From positions 1-54,987 of the forward strand of contig NZ_JADHDU010000011.1 of the NCBI RefSeq assembly GCF_016820495.1: a stretch of 54,987 nucleotides of DNA. Direction: 5' to 3'. This document shows positions 45,280 to 54,939 of the stretch, piece after piece (positions within the stretch are counted from its first letter, which is position 1; each line of letters opens with the position of its first letter). This DNA is from Planococcus beigongshangi (GTDB taxonomy: Bacteria; Bacillota; Bacilli; Bacillales_A; Planococcaceae). The notes beneath the pieces were generated by a model that did no database searches, was not told the origin of the DNA, and was given only the letters and a program-made list of their open reading frames with translations. The position numbers and the translations under genes are program-made.

Positions 45280-45498
45280 ATGGCGAAAGACGATGTAATT
45301 GAAATCGAAGGAACAGTCGTTGAGACTTTGCCTAACGCGATGTTTAAAGTAGAATTGGAGAATGGCCATACGATTCTTGCGCATGTATCTGGCAAGATCC
45401 GCATGCACTTCATCCGCATTCTGCCGGGGGACAAAGTTACAGTTGAACTATCTCCTTACGATTTAACGCGCGGTCGTATCACATACCGTTTTAAATAA
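45280..45498 (+). CDS. infA: Translation initiation factor IF-1
   Basis: A 72-residue OB-fold protein that occupies the 30S A site at initiation. [15 protein letters not shown] and the C-terminal ITYRFK are standard. GAAGGGAGAC precedes the ATG. It follows the 418-base non-coding gap instead of map. Confidence 0.98.
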   Translation: MAKDDVIEIEGTVVETLPNAMFKVELENGHTILAHVSGKIRMHFIRILPGDKVTVELSPYDLTRGRITYRFK

Positions 45499-45535
45499 TC
45501 TTTTGCACTCCGGACTACTAAGGAGGTTGGGTTAG

Positions 45536-45649
<114 letters not shown>

Positions 45650-45673
45650 TATTGAAGGAGGTGCATCGAACAC

Positions 45674-46039
45674 ATGGCACGTATTGCTGGTGTTGACATT
45701 CCGCGCGACAAACGCGTAGTTATTTCATTAACTTACATTTTCGGTGTTGGTAAAACAACTGCTCAGAAAGTTCTTTCTGCTGCTGGTATCTCTGAAGATA
45801 CACGAGTTCGTGATCTTACAGAAGATGAGTTGAACAATATCCGTGAACAATTGGATCAATACAAAATCGAAGGTGACCTTCGCCGTGAAGTATCAATGAA
45901 CATCAAACGCTTGATGGAAATTGCAAGCTTCCGGGGTATCCGCCACCGCCGTGGACTACCTGTACGCGGTCAGAATACGAAGAACAATGCGCGTACGCGT
46001 AAAGGTCCTCGTAAAACAGTTGCGAACAAGAAAAAATAA
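45674..46039 (+). CDS. rpsM: 30S ribosomal protein S13
   Basis: A 121-residue 30S head protein that contacts P-site tRNA and the 50S subunit. [20 protein letters not shown] and [19 protein letters not shown] are conserved. GAAGGAGGTG precedes the ATG. Confidence 0.98.
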   Translation: MARIAGVDIPRDKRVVISLTYIFGVGKTTAQKVLSAAGISEDTRVRDLTEDELNNIREQLDQYKIEGDLRREVSMNIKRLMEIASFRGIRHRRGLPVRGQNTKNNARTRKGPRKTVANKKK

Positions 46040-46046
46040 TCAGTAA

Positions 46047-46454
<408 letters not shown>

Positions 46455-46583
46455 TCGTTAATCTGAATAGGATTTTTGAACATCACGACTTACTGAATGT
46501 GTTCTGAATCGTTGCGAAAGTCTGTGACTATCGAATTCTTGGTTTAACGAAATACACCGACGTTTTGAAGGAGGGTAAAATGA

Positions 46584-47528
46584 ATGCTCGAAATAGAAAA
46601 ACCAAAGATTGAAACGGTTGAGATCGATAGCAATGCCAAATTCGGCAAATTTGTTATCGAACCACTTGAGCGTGGATATGGAACCACTTTAGGAAACTCC
46701 TTACGTCGAATCTTACTTTCATCTTTACCAGGCGCTGCTGTTACTTCAATTCAAATAGATGGCGTGTTGCATGAATTCTCCACTGTCGAAGGTGTAGAAG
46801 AAGATGTGGCATCAATCATCTTGAATATTAAGAAACTGGCTCTGAAAATTTACTCTGACGAAGAAAAAGTCATTGAAATTGACGTAAAAGGTGATGGAAC
46901 GGTTACGGCTGCAGATATTACTCACGATAGTGATGTAGAAATTCTGAATCCGGATCTATATATCGCAACAATCGCTAAAGGCGGCCACTTGCGCATGCGC
47001 ATGTATGCTAACCGCGGCCGTGGATACGCTCGTGCAGATCAGAACAAACGTGAAGATCTTCCGATCGGCGTTATCCCGATTGACTCAATTTATACTCCAG
47101 TTTCACGCGTGAATTACCAGGTGGAAAATACTCGTGTGGGCCAGTTGGCACATTTCGATAAACTTTCACTCGATGTTTGGACAGATGGCAGCATTGGTCC
47201 AAAAGAGGCGATTGCGCTTGGAGCTAAAATCTTTACTGAGCATTTGAATATCTTCGTAGGATTGACGGATGAGGCACAAACTGCTGAAATCATGGTTGAA
47301 AAAGAAGAAGACCAAAAAGAGAAAGTCTTGGAGATGACTATCGAAGAGCTTGATCTTTCAGTCCGTTCTTACAACTGCTTAAAACGTGCGGGTATCAACA
47401 CGGTACACGAACTGGCAAGCAAGTCGGAAGACGACATGATGAAAGTACGCAACCTTGGACGCAAATCACTTGAAGAAGTCAAAGTGAAGTTGGAAGATTT
47501 GGGCCTTGGCCTTCGTAAAGAAGACTGA
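46584..47528 (+). CDS. rpoA: DNA-directed RNA polymerase subunit alpha
   Basis: A 314-residue subunit with the dimerising N-terminal domain ([20 protein letters not shown]) and the C-terminal DNA/activator-binding domain (about 245-314, [17 protein letters not shown]). ATG 46584 is the conserved [10 protein letters not shown] start; another ATG at 46580 is out of frame. AAGGAGGG (46568-46575). The 129-base spacer upstream has a GAACA/TGTTC hairpin (46478-46504) but no clear promoter. Confidence 0.98.
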   Translation: MLEIEKPKIETVEIDSNAKFGKFVIEPLERGYGTTLGNSLRRILLSSLPGAAVTSIQIDGVLHEFSTVEGVEEDVASIILNIKKLALKIYSDEEKVIEIDVKGDGTVTAADITHDSDVEILNPDLYIATIAKGGHLRMRMYANRGRGYARADQNKREDLPIGVIPIDSIYTPVSRVNYQVENTRVGQLAHFDKLSLDVWTDGSIGPKEAIALGAKIFTEHLNIFVGLTDEAQTAEIMVEKEEDQKEKVLEMTIEELDLSVRSYNCLKRAGINTVHELASKSEDDMMKVRNLGRKSLEEVKVKLEDLGLGLRKED

Positions 47529-47576
47529 GTTCCGAACTCGGATCCGAACTATTTTTAATAAAGGAGGGAAACTTCA

Positions 47577-47951
47577 ATGAGAAAGCTTCAACGTACAAGT
47601 TCTCAACGTAAAGCACTATTACGTGACCTTACAACAGACCTAATCGTACACGAACGCATTCAAACGACTGAAGCTCGTGCGAAAGAAGTGCGCTCGACTG
47701 TAGAAAAAATGATTACACTTGGTAAACGTGGAGATCTTCACGCTCGCCGTAAAGCAGCAGCATGGATGCGCCGTGAGTTGGTAACAACTGCAGACGCTGA
47801 AGGCAACGAAACAACAACTTATGCATTGCAGAAATTGTTTGATGATGTTGCACCACGTTACGCTGACCGTCAAGGCGGATACACGCGCATCATGAAAATG
47901 GGGCCTCGTCGCGGAGATGGCGCACCAATCGTTATCATCGAATTAGTTTAA
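47577..47951 (+). CDS. rplQ: 50S ribosomal protein L17
   Basis: A 124-residue tunnel-exit protein. [21 protein letters not shown] is the family start; a short segment near residues 80-88 (DAEGNETTT) is slightly longer than in some relatives. AAAGGAGGG precedes the ATG. Last gene of the S10-spc-alpha block. Confidence 0.98.
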   Translation: MRKLQRTSSQRKALLRDLTTDLIVHERIQTTEARAKEVRSTVEKMITLGKRGDLHARRKAAAWMRRELVTTADAEGNETTTYALQKLFDDVAPRYADRQGGYTRIMKMGPRRGDGAPIVIIELV

Positions 47952-47960
47952 TCTTCATCT

Positions 47961-47986
47961 GGAGAGGGTTCACGCCCTCTTCTTTT
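47961..47986 (+). terminator. Intrinsic terminator after rplQ
   Basis: GGAGAGGG (47961-47968) pairs with CCCTCTTC (47975-47982, one G-U pair), then four T residues. The short T run suggests some read-through. Confidence 0.75.
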
Positions 47987-48004
47987 AGCATATTGATTTA
48001 TACG

Positions 48005-48155
48005 ACACATATGAAAAGCTGAGCGTTATGATGAGCGAGCCGAAAGGCGGCGTCTTGTCTAGCTCTACGCACCTCATTCAACCCCGGCTTAAGCAATCGG
48101 GGAGCCATAGAGACAGAAAAGCGCATTTCTCTGAATGAGGTGCGCGCTTTTTTTT
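48005..48155 (+). other. Structured spacer with overlapping inverted repeats and second terminator
   Basis: CGCACCTCATTCA (48068-48080) is perfectly complementary to TGAATGAGGTGCG (48132-48144), 13 bp, enclosing a CCCCG/CGGGG hairpin (48082-48102). An interleaved pair, AAAAGCGC (48117-48124) with GCGCTTTT (48144-48151), is followed by a T run and acts as a terminator. Upstream are a GCC-GAAA-GGC hairpin and TTGTCTAGCTC (48055-48065), a string I associate with intergenic repeat families in Bacillaceae. No gene is seen. Confidence 0.6.
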
Positions 48156-48231
48156 ATTCTTTTTACATTTTACATATGCTTATCTGAACGAGTAGAGTAG
48201 AGATGAGAAGAGCCAGAGGAGGTCAGCCTAG

Positions 48232-49080
48232 ATGAATTTGGATATATTGTCATTTGAAAATGTGACATTCACATATGATACAGAAGACGGCACGGTCTTG
48301 CCGGCAGTGGCGAAAGTATCTTTTGCCATTCAGCCAGGCGAATGGGTGGCGCTTGTCGGCCACAACGGTTCGGGCAAATCGACCATTGCAAAATTAATGA
48401 ACGGGCTGCTTTTTCCGCAAGAAGGATCAGTGAAAGTGATGGGTCATACCATGTCTGAAGAAACGTTATGGAATATCCGATCGCAAATGGGTATGGTATT
48501 TCAGAATCCTGACAACCAGTTTGTCGGAGCGACGGTACAGGATGATGTCGCTTTCGCTTTGGAGAATAACGGTGTGCCGCATGCAGAAATGGTGGAACGG
48601 GTGCATGAAGCTCTGCACCAGGTGAAGATGGCGGATTATAAAGATCATGAGCCCCATCATCTGTCGGGTGGTCAAAAGCAACGGGTGGCCATAGCAGGGG
48701 CACTCGCAATGCGGCCGAAATTGCTGATTTTGGATGAAGCCACTTCGATGCTGGATCCCCAGGGGCGTATGGAAGTGATCGAAACCATTCGGCGCTTGCG
48801 TGAATCGACCGGCCTTACAGTGATCTCCATTACACATGATCTGGAAGAAGCAGCTTTAGCAGGGCGTATGATTGTCATGAATGAAGGGCATAAGCATGTG
48901 GAAGGGGCCCCGAAAGATGTGTTTAAACGCGGCGATGAATTGACTGGAATGGGCCTCGATCTGCCTTTTGCGATGCGTATGACGCATTTATTGCAGGAGG
49001 CGGGGGTAGGTTTACAGGAAGAGCATATGACAGAAGATAAGTTGGTGGATGAACTGTGGAAATATTACTCGAAGGCGTAG
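48232..49080 (+). CDS. ecfA1: ECF transporter ATPase EcfA1
   Basis: A 282-residue ABC ATPase with Walker A GHNGSGKST (43-51), Q-loop QNPDNQF, signature LSGGQ (144-148) and Walker B LLILDEAT (164-171). With EcfA2 and EcfT it energises vitamin-uptake S-components encoded elsewhere. AGAGGAGG precedes the ATG. It overlaps ecfA2 by 25 bases. Confidence 0.96.
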   Translation: MNLDILSFENVTFTYDTEDGTVLPAVAKVSFAIQPGEWVALVGHNGSGKSTIAKLMNGLLFPQEGSVKVMGHTMSEETLWNIRSQMGMVFQNPDNQFVGATVQDDVAFALENNGVPHAEMVERVHEALHQVKMADYKDHEPHHLSGGQKQRVAIAGALAMRPKLLILDEATSMLDPQGRMEVIETIRRLRESTGLTVISITHDLEEAALAGRMIVMNEGHKHVEGAPKDVFKRGDELTGMGLDLPFAMRMTHLLQEAGVGLQEEHMTEDKLVDELWKYYSKA

Positions 49081-49928
49081 GCTATAGTTACGCGGAGGAT
49101 ACACCATTTGAAAAGAGGGCATTAACGGACGTTGATCTTCATATTCCGTCAGGTTCCTATACCGCGATCATCGGTCATACAGGTTCCGGCAAGTCGACCA
49201 TCCTGCAGCATTTGAACGCACTGCTGAAACCGACAGAGGGCGTCGTTACGATAGGCGACCGGAAAATCGAAGCGGGTGTTAAAGCAAAGGATTTACGCAA
49301 AATCCGGCGCCAGGTAGGCATTGTTTTCCAATTTCCCGAACAACAGCTTTTTGATGAAACCGTCTTAAAAGATATCATGTTCGGTCCGCTCAATTTCGGG
49401 GTGCCGGCAGAAGAAGCGGAACGGCGCGCGCGGGAACTGGTGGTTCAGTTGGGGCTGCCCGAAGATGTGCTGGAGAAATCACCTTTTGACCTGTCAGGTG
49501 GCCAAATGCGGCGTGTCGCAATTGCTGGTGTACTGGCAATGGAGCCGGAAGTGCTCGTGCTTGATGAACCGACAGCCGGTCTGGATCCAAGAGGACGTCA
49601 AGAAATAATGGATCTCTTCCATGAATTGCATTTGACGAAAAAGCTGACGACAATTTTAGTGACCCACAGTATGGAAGATGCGGCAAGATACGCCGACCGC
49701 GTTGCGATTATGCATAAAGGCCGATGCGTGGTGACAGGTGAACCGGCAGCCATCTTCTCAAATGAAGAGCAATTGGGCGATTATAGCCTGCAACCGCCGA
49801 GAAGCGTGCAGTTTCAGCGTGATTTCGAAAAACGTACGGGTTTATTGCTGGATAGTGTTTCACTCACTGAAGAAGCGCTGGCGAAGAATATTGCAGCAGC
49901 GCTTTCGAAAGGAAGTGACGACCGATGA
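49056..49928 (+). CDS. ecfA2: ECF transporter ATPase EcfA2
   Basis: A 290-residue ABC ATPase with Walker A GHTGSGKST (40-48), QFPEQQLF, LSGGQ (146-150) and VLVLDEPT. The GTG at 49056 lies within ecfA1; no later start fits the N-terminal strand. Pairs with EcfA1. It overlaps ecfT by four bases. Confidence 0.96.
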   Translation: MEILLEGVGYSYAEDTPFEKRALTDVDLHIPSGSYTAIIGHTGSGKSTILQHLNALLKPTEGVVTIGDRKIEAGVKAKDLRKIRRQVGIVFQFPEQQLFDETVLKDIMFGPLNFGVPAEEAERRARELVVQLGLPEDVLEKSPFDLSGGQMRRVAIAGVLAMEPEVLVLDEPTAGLDPRGRQEIMDLFHELHLTKKLTTILVTHSMEDAARYADRVAIMHKGRCVVTGEPAAIFSNEEQLGDYSLQPPRSVQFQRDFEKRTGLLLDSVSLTEEALAKNIAAALSKGSDDR

Positions 49929-50722
49929 TGGAGAAAATGATATTCGGCCGTTTTATTCCGGGTGATTCCTTGGTTCACAGACTTGACCCACGGGCAAAGA
50001 TCCTTTTTGTGTTCCTGTTCATCGGAATCGTGTTTGTGGCGAATAATGCCATCGGTTATGCTTTACTGCTCGGATTTACGCTATTGATCGTTTTCCTATC
50101 GAAAATCCGGCTTTATTTTTTGATAAACGGGTTGAAACCGATCTTTATTTTATTGATATTCACCTTTCTCCTGCATTTGTTTTTCACGAGGGAAGGGGAT
50201 CTGTTATTCAGTTTCTGGATCATAGAAATCTATGAAGAAGGGTTGCGGCAAGGGATTTTCATCTCGATCCGATTTTTGGTGCTGGTCTTCATGACGAGTA
50301 TCCTGACATTGACGACATCGCCGATTTCCATTACGGACGGGATAGAAATTTTGCTGGGGCCATTCAAAAAGATCAAATTGCCTGTGCATGAGCTGGCATT
50401 GATGATGTCGATTTCACTGCGTTTCATCCCGACATTGATGGATGAAACCGGGAAAATCATCAAAGCGCAAATGGCGCGTGGCTCCGATATCGGTTCGGGT
50501 CCGATGAAAGAACGCATCAAAGCAGTGGTTCCTTTGCTGATCCCGTTATTCGTCAGCGCCTTTAAACGCGCAGAGGATTTGGCGACAGCGATGGAAGTGC
50601 GCGGATACCGCGGCGGTGAAGGCAGAACCCGTTTCCGTCAGCTGGATTGGCGATTGGCGGATACGCTCAGCTTTGTCTTATTGGCAGGACTCACTGCCGT
50701 ATTATGGTATTTCCGCACATAA
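49925..50722 (+). CDS. ecfT: ECF transporter transmembrane component EcfT
   Basis: A 265-residue membrane protein with about five to six hydrophobic segments and the ATPase-coupling ARG motifs (KAQMARGSDIG and AMEVRGYRGGEGR). It links the ATPases to exchangeable S-components. ATGATG overlaps the ecfA2 stop. Confidence 0.96.
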   Translation: MMEKMIFGRFIPGDSLVHRLDPRAKILFVFLFIGIVFVANNAIGYALLLGFTLLIVFLSKIRLYFLINGLKPIFILLIFTFLLHLFFTREGDLLFSFWIIEIYEEGLRQGIFISIRFLVLVFMTSILTLTTSPISITDGIEILLGPFKKIKLPVHELALMMSISLRFIPTLMDETGKIIKAQMARGSDIGSGPMKERIKAVVPLLIPLFVSAFKRAEDLATAMEVRGYRGGEGRTRFRQLDWRLADTLSFVLLAGLTAVLWYFRT

Positions 50723-50733
50723 GGAGAGAAATT

Positions 50734-51477
50734 ATGAAACGAATGAAAGCGACGATTGCCTATGATGGTTCGGGTTTCGCCGGCTATCAGATACAGCCCG
50801 ACTCGCGTACTGTACAAATTGAATTGCTGAAAGTATTGAAGAGGATCCATAAAGGGCAGGATGTTCAAGTGGTGGCGAGCGGCCGGACAGATGCCAAAGT
50901 GCATGCGACCGGCCAGGTCATCCATTTTGATACGGCATTCACGATTGCTCCCGCGGGCTGGCTGAAGGCATTGAATGTGCTGCTGCCGGAAGATATCCGG
51001 GTGCTCGCGATTGAAGAGGCCTTGCCGGGATTTCATGCGCGTTACCATACTACCGGTAAAACATACCGCTATAAATGGGATCGCAGTCCGATCATCAGTC
51101 CGTTCACCCGCAACTATCTGGTGCACTTGAAACAGCGTCCTGATATAGAAGCGATGAGAGAAGCGGCAAAAGCGATTTTGGGCACACATGATTTTTCCTC
51201 TTTTTGTGCAGCCAATACAGGAGTGGTCGATAAAGTGCGGACGGTTCGCCGGCTGGATTTTGAAGAACACGGGGAAGAACTGCATATGATCATCGAAGGT
51301 TCGGGTTTCCTCTATAATATGGTGCGCATCATTGCGGGCACATTGATGGAGGTCGGAACCGGCCGGCTGCAGCCTGAAGCGCTGAAGGAAATCATCCGTT
51401 CAGGAGACCGGGGAGCGGCAGGGAAAACGGCAGCTCCCCATGGTTTATACCTGGAAAAGGTGGAGTACGGGGACTGA
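50734..51477 (+). CDS. truA: tRNA pseudouridine(38-40) synthase TruA
   Basis: A 247-residue pseudouridine synthase acting on the anticodon stem-loop. The catalytic aspartate is D53 in ASGRTDAKVHATGQ. ATG 50734 follows AAGGAGAG (50721-50728); the in-frame extension lies within ecfT. Confidence 0.96.
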   Translation: MKRMKATIAYDGSGFAGYQIQPDSRTVQIELLKVLKRIHKGQDVQVVASGRTDAKVHATGQVIHFDTAFTIAPAGWLKALNVLLPEDIRVLAIEEALPGFHARYHTTGKTYRYKWDRSPIISPFTRNYLVHLKQRPDIEAMREAAKAILGTHDFSSFCAANTGVVDKVRTVRRLDFEEHGEELHMIIEGSGFLYNMVRIIAGTLMEVGTGRLQPEALKEIIRSGDRGAAGKTAAPHGLYLEKVEYGD

Positions 51478-51509
51478 AGCAACCAATCCAGGTGTTTTTA
51501 GAAAAACAC

Positions 51510-51536
51510 TTGACTTTTTGGCGCTGGCGTTATAAC
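51510..51536 (+). promoter_or_regulatory. Likely rplM-rpsI promoter
   Basis: TTGACT (51510-51515) and TATAAC (51531-51536) with a 15-base spacer, shorter than ideal. Confidence 0.5.
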
Positions 51537-51540
51537 ATGA

Positions 51541-51605
51541 TGTATGGTATTTTCATTACCCCCACGATATGCCCCGGAAGGTTATTTGTGTTAAGGGATA
51601 ACGAA
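51541..51605 (+). promoter_or_regulatory. Probable L13 leader
   Basis: A compact leader with hairpins GGTA/TACC (51546-51560) and GTTAT/ATAAC (51581-51602) around CCCCACGATATGCCCCGGAA. Firmicute rplM genes are known to carry an L13 leader that allows autoregulation; the assignment here rests on position and fold, not a model search. Confidence 0.55.
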
Positions 51606-51673
51606 AAAACGGAACAGCGGAACACTGTATTTTTAAATTTTAAACGAGACGATTTATTAGGAGGACAATATAC

Positions 51674-52111
51674 ATGCGTACAACATTCATGGCTAAAGGT
51701 CACGAAGTAGAGCGTAAATGGTTGGTTGTCGATGCAGAAGGGCAAACTCTTGGACGTTTAGCTTCTGAAGTCGCTTCAATCCTACGCGGTAAATACAAAC
51801 CAACATTCACACCAAACGTTGACACAGGTGACCACGTGATCATCATCAACGCTGACAAGATCCATCTTACAGGTAACAAATTGGCTGATAAGATCTACTA
51901 TCGCCACACACAATTCACTGGTGGCTTGAAACAGCGCACAGCAGGCGAAATGCGTGATAAATACCCAACTAAAATGCTTGAATTGGCTATCAAAGGGATG
52001 CTTCCTAAGAACTCTCTTGGACGCCAGACTTTCAAGAAACTTCATGTCTATGCAGGACCAGAACATAACCACCAAGCACAACAACCGGAAGTTTACGAAC
52101 TACGCGGTTAA
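51674..52111 (+). CDS. rplM: 50S ribosomal protein L13
   Basis: A 145-residue early-assembly protein. [21 protein letters not shown] and HVDTGDHV-type sequence ([13 protein letters not shown]) are standard. AGGAGGAC precedes the ATG. Confidence 0.98.
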   Translation: MRTTFMAKGHEVERKWLVVDAEGQTLGRLASEVASILRGKYKPTFTPNVDTGDHVIIINADKIHLTGNKLADKIYYRHTQFTGGLKQRTAGEMRDKYPTKMLELAIKGMLPKNSLGRQTFKKLHVYAGPEHNHQAQQPEVYELRG

Positions 52112-52140
52112 TAACCAGTAAATTAGAGGAGGATACACCT

Positions 52141-52533
52141 TTGGCACAAGTTCAATATTTAGGTACAGGTCGTCGTAAAAACTCAACTGCCCGCGTACGT
52201 TTAGTACCAGGTGACGGCACAATTACAATTAACAACCGTGACGTATCGGATTACGTTCCATACGAAACTCTTGAGCAAATCATCAAGCAGCCACTAGTAG
52301 CTACTGAAACTCTTGGAAGCTATGATGTTCTTGTAAACGTAAGAGGCGGAGGCTTCACAGGTCAAGCTGGAGCAGTACGCCACGGAATCGCTCGCGCTCT
52401 ACTAACTGTAGACCCTGCTTTCCGTCCAGCACTTAAATCTGCTGGATTGCTAACTCGTGACCCACGTATGAAAGAACGTAAGAAACCAGGTTTGCGTTCA
52501 GCTCGTCGTGCACCACAGTTCTCAAAACGTTAA
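52141..52533 (+). CDS. rpsI: 30S ribosomal protein S9
   Basis: A 130-residue 30S head protein whose C-terminal tail SKR reaches P-site t[21 protein letters not shown] is standard. A TTG start at 52141 follows AGGAGGAT; no ATG is available nearby. Confidence 0.97.
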   Translation: MAQVQYLGTGRRKNSTARVRLVPGDGTITINNRDVSDYVPYETLEQIIKQPLVATETLGSYDVLVNVRGGGFTGQAGAVRHGIARALLTVDPAFRPALKSAGLLTRDPRMKERKKPGLRSARRAPQFSKR

Positions 52534-52541
52534 TATTCCTG

Positions 52542-52580
52542 AAACCCCTTTTCTCTTCGGAGAAGAGGGGTTTTATTTGT
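52542..52580 (+). terminator. Intrinsic terminator after rpsI
   Basis: A stem of about 14 bp (AAACCCCTTTTCTC, 52542-52555, with GAGAAGAGGGGTTT, 52560-52573, one G-U pair) closed by a C(TTCG)G tetraloop and followed by TTATTTGTTTTT. Confidence 0.93.
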
Positions 52581-52641
52581 TTTTGTGATGCAATTACTGA
52601 ACGGCTGGTTTTGCTTTTCTTCTATAAGAAGACAGAATTGA

Positions 52642-52669
52642 TTTAAAATGATTAACGCTATGTTATACT
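52642..52669 (+). promoter_or_regulatory. salA promoter
   Basis: TGTTATACT: an extended -10 (TATACT, 52664-52669) with a weak -35 TTTAAA (52642-52647) at 16 bases. Confidence 0.6.
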
Positions 52670-52704
52670 TTACGGTGAGCAAAAGTGATAAGGAGTGTAT
52701 TTAT

Positions 52705-53772
52705 ATGATGACTGAAGTACAAGTTCGCGAATTACTCGGAGAGCTTCAAGATCCGTTTTTACATAGATCGTTGACAGAGACTGATGGGATTACTTCTGTA
52801 AGGATCAAAGAAGAAAAAAGCCATGTCAGTGTTAAATTGGCGATCGCTAAGGTGAACACCCCTGAACAGATGCAATTGCAGATGAAAGTGGTTGAAATTT
52901 TAAAAGGAGCGGGCGCAGATTCAGTCGGCATCCGTTTTGAAGAGCTGGCTCCGGAAGCGATGGCTAAATTCCGCGGCACAGCCAATGAATCCGAAGCCCA
53001 GGATCTTTTATCTCCACTTAATAAAGTGGAATTCATCTCGATTGCCAGCGGTAAAGGCGGCGTCGGTAAATCCACGGTTTCCGTAAACCTGGCGATCGCC
53101 CTTGCACGCCTTGGCAAAAAAGTCGGTTTGATTGATGCGGATATTTACGGTTTCAGTGTTCCTGATATGATGGGGATTGAAAAAACGCCGGTTGTGCGCG
53201 GCGATACGATCATCCCGGTTGAGCGTTTTGGCGTCAAAGTCATTTCGATGGGCTTCTTCGTTGAAGAGAACATGCCAGTCGTCTGGCGCGGACCGATGCT
53301 TGGTAAAGTCCTCGATCAATTCTTCCGTGATGTGGAATGGGGCGATCTGGATTACCTTCTATTGGACTTGCCTCCGGGCACGGGAGATGTGGCACTTGAT
53401 ATTCATCAGATGCTGCCGGCTTCCAAAGAGATCGTCGTTACGACTCCTCACCCGACAGCAGCATTTGTAGCGGCGAGAGCGGGAGCGATGGCGCTGCAGA
53501 CAGATCACGAGGTTTTGGGAGTTATCGAGAATATGTCGTGGTTTGAAAGCAAAGAAACAGGCAAGAAAGAGTATCTATTCGGCCAGGGCGGCGGACCAAA
53601 ACTTGCAGAAGAACTGCAAGTGCCGCTGCTCGGACAGATTCCTCTGGGCCAGCCTGATTGGAACGAAGCTGATTTTGCACCTTCTGTTTATTTGGAAGAT
53701 CATCCGACAGGCAAGCTTTATGGGGAGATCGCTGAAGGCATTCTTAAGCAATTTGCAGCTAAACGTCAATAA
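52705..53772 (+). CDS. salA: Mrp/NBP35-family P-loop ATPase (SalA/YbaL type)
   Basis: A 355-residue protein with an N-terminal DUF59/MIP18-like domain (about 1-90) and a ParA/MinD-type ATPase with deviant Walker A GKGGVGKST (116-124). The CXXC that holds an iron-sulfur cluster in typical Mrp/ApbC proteins is absent (the site reads NMSWFESKETGKK), as in B. subtilis SalA, a regulator of scoC. ATG 52705 follows AAGGAG (52690-52695). Whether it regulates transcription here or acts as an Fe-S carrier is undecided. Confidence 0.9.
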   Translation: MMTEVQVRELLGELQDPFLHRSLTETDGITSVRIKEEKSHVSVKLAIAKVNTPEQMQLQMKVVEILKGAGADSVGIRFEELAPEAMAKFRGTANESEAQDLLSPLNKVEFISIASGKGGVGKSTVSVNLAIALARLGKKVGLIDADIYGFSVPDMMGIEKTPVVRGDTIIPVERFGVKVISMGFFVEENMPVVWRGPMLGKVLDQFFRDVEWGDLDYLLLDLPPGTGDVALDIHQMLPASKEIVVTTPHPTAAFVAARAGAMALQTDHEVLGVIENMSWFESKETGKKEYLFGQGGGPKLAEELQVPLLGQIPLGQPDWNEADFAPSVYLEDHPTGKLYGEIAEGILKQFAAKRQ

Positions 53773-53776
53773 TCGG

Positions 53777-53809
53777 AATCCGGGACCTCTCGCAGGTTCC
53801 GGATTTTTT
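53777..53809 (+). terminator. Intrinsic terminator after salA
   Basis: A 12-bp stem (AATCCGGGACCT with AGGTTCCGGATT, one G-U pair), 5-base loop and a T run. From here to 54028 I see no gene or clear structure. Confidence 0.92.
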
Positions 53810-54005
53810 ATGGGAAGTATTCTAAAAGGTCTATTGGTAGGGAAGAGTTATTAATTCAGCTGATTTTCATGTGTAAGTACTGTATGTTATGTCGGAAAGG
53901 CTGTCAGAGTCTATCCGGAATTGGTGATTACGGCGTTAATTGTGCCTAAAGTCTGAACGGATGCCGTGACTTCAAGGTTTGTTCACATCTGTTTGATATC
54001 GCGAA

Positions 54006-54034
54006 TGGATTTTTGCCTTTGTGATTGGTACAAT
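54006..54034 (+). promoter_or_regulatory. Possible promoter of the KbaA-like gene
   Basis: TGGTACAAT: an extended -10 (TACAAT, 54029-54034) with a weak TGGATT at 54006-54011. Confidence 0.45.
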
Positions 54035-54067
54035 CTTAAAAGAAGTTCAAATAACGGAGGCATTAAT

Positions 54068-54754
54068 GTGACAATACGAAATTGGGTAAAATTCTTTATA
54101 AATGCAATGCTTATCGGTGGAGGGGTAACCGGTATACTCGGTATATTCATACGCTGGAATGACGTTTTCGCAACACCGTTTGCGAATGGCGATTGGGGCG
54201 AATTAATTGCTGGCTTCGTTTGGATGATAGTAGTCGGGATGACAATGAGCTTAATCGCTCAGATGGGCTTTTTTGCGTATCTGACCATCCATCAATTCGG
54301 GATCAATATTTTCAGAACGCTGACGCTATGGAATTGGGTGCAATTATTGATCATAGCAGTCGTGATTTTCGACTTGATTGTATTCCGCTTCATGCCGAAT
54401 GCGGATACTGCAGCTCAAGGCTGGCTGTATGCCGGACTCCTTGCGATTTTAATCGGGACAGCTGTGGTCACGGCATATTTCAAAGCGAAGTGGACGACAA
54501 AATCGACTTTCATTTCCGCCTTATTCTTCATGATTGCAGTTACAACGCTTGAATGGCTTCCTGCGCTGATGGTTCAGGCAGGGAACGTGGACAGCTGGGT
54601 GACACTGCTGCTCTTCCCGTTCTTGGCGGTAAACGCGTATCAACTTTTGGTGCTGCCGAAATACAATGCCAAGTCTGATGAAGACCGGGAGAAACTTGAA
54701 GCACGCCGAGCTGCCCGGAGAGAAAATGCAAAACCCGCTGTAAAAAAATCCTAG
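54068..54754 (+). CDS. kbaA: KbaA-like KinB-signalling pathway membrane protein
   Basis: A 228-residue membrane protein with about six hydrophobic segments and a basic, charged C-terminus (about 200-228, REKLEARRAARREN). Its place downstream of salA and before an rRNA operon matches kbaA of B. subtilis, needed for KinB sensor-kinase activation of Spo0A; the sequence match I can judge is moderate. The GTG at 54068 follows AACGGAGG; the longer frame upstream has no ribosome-binding site and covers the promoter. cwlD and gerD, usual neighbours, are absent. Confidence 0.75.
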   Translation: MTIRNWVKFFINAMLIGGGVTGILGIFIRWNDVFATPFANGDWGELIAGFVWMIVVGMTMSLIAQMGFFAYLTIHQFGINIFRTLTLWNWVQLLIIAVVIFDLIVFRFMPNADTAAQGWLYAGLLAILIGTAVVTAYFKAKWTTKSTFISALFFMIAVTTLEWLPALMVQAGNVDSWVTLLLFPFLAVNAYQLLVLPKYNAKSDEDREKLEARRAARRENAKPAVKKS

Positions 54755-54760
54755 GATTTT

Positions 54761-54790
54761 AAAATGCCTGCTCACACAGCAGGCATTTTT
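54761..54790 (+). terminator. Intrinsic terminator after the KbaA-like gene
   Basis: A perfect 12-bp stem (AAAATGCCTGCT with AGCAGGCATTTT), 5-base loop CACAC, with the T run merging into the 3' arm. Confidence 0.94.
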
Positions 54791-54834
54791 CATTTGGAAT
54801 AAATTTTGAAACCCGCTGCAGGAACATCAATGGT

Positions 54835-54863
54835 TTGACAGAGTCCACTCAAGAAATTACAGA
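54835..54863 (+). promoter_or_regulatory. Possible rrn promoter P1
   Basis: TTGACA (54835-54840), 17 bases, TACAGA (54858-54863). The -10 is poor; the tandem arrangement with the next promoter is typical of rRNA operons. Confidence 0.4.
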
Positions 54864-54900
54864 AGGAAAAACTAATTTCAAAAAAACTTTTCAAAATCTG

Positions 54901-54932
54901 TTGACAGAGAATAGAAGATGCTTTAATATAAT
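54901..54932 (+). promoter_or_regulatory. rrn promoter P2
   Basis: Perfect TTGACA (54901-54906) followed by TTTAATATAAT. The perfect TATAAT (54927-54932) is 20 bases away; the overlapping TAATAT (54924-54929) gives 17. The leader after it identifies an rRNA operon. Confidence 0.8.
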
Positions 54933-54939
54933 AAAAGTC

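Noticed and set aside
53810..54000. Gene or regulatory RNA between salA and the KbaA-like gene
   Set aside because: No frame longer than a few codons with a ribosome-binding site and no convincing helix.
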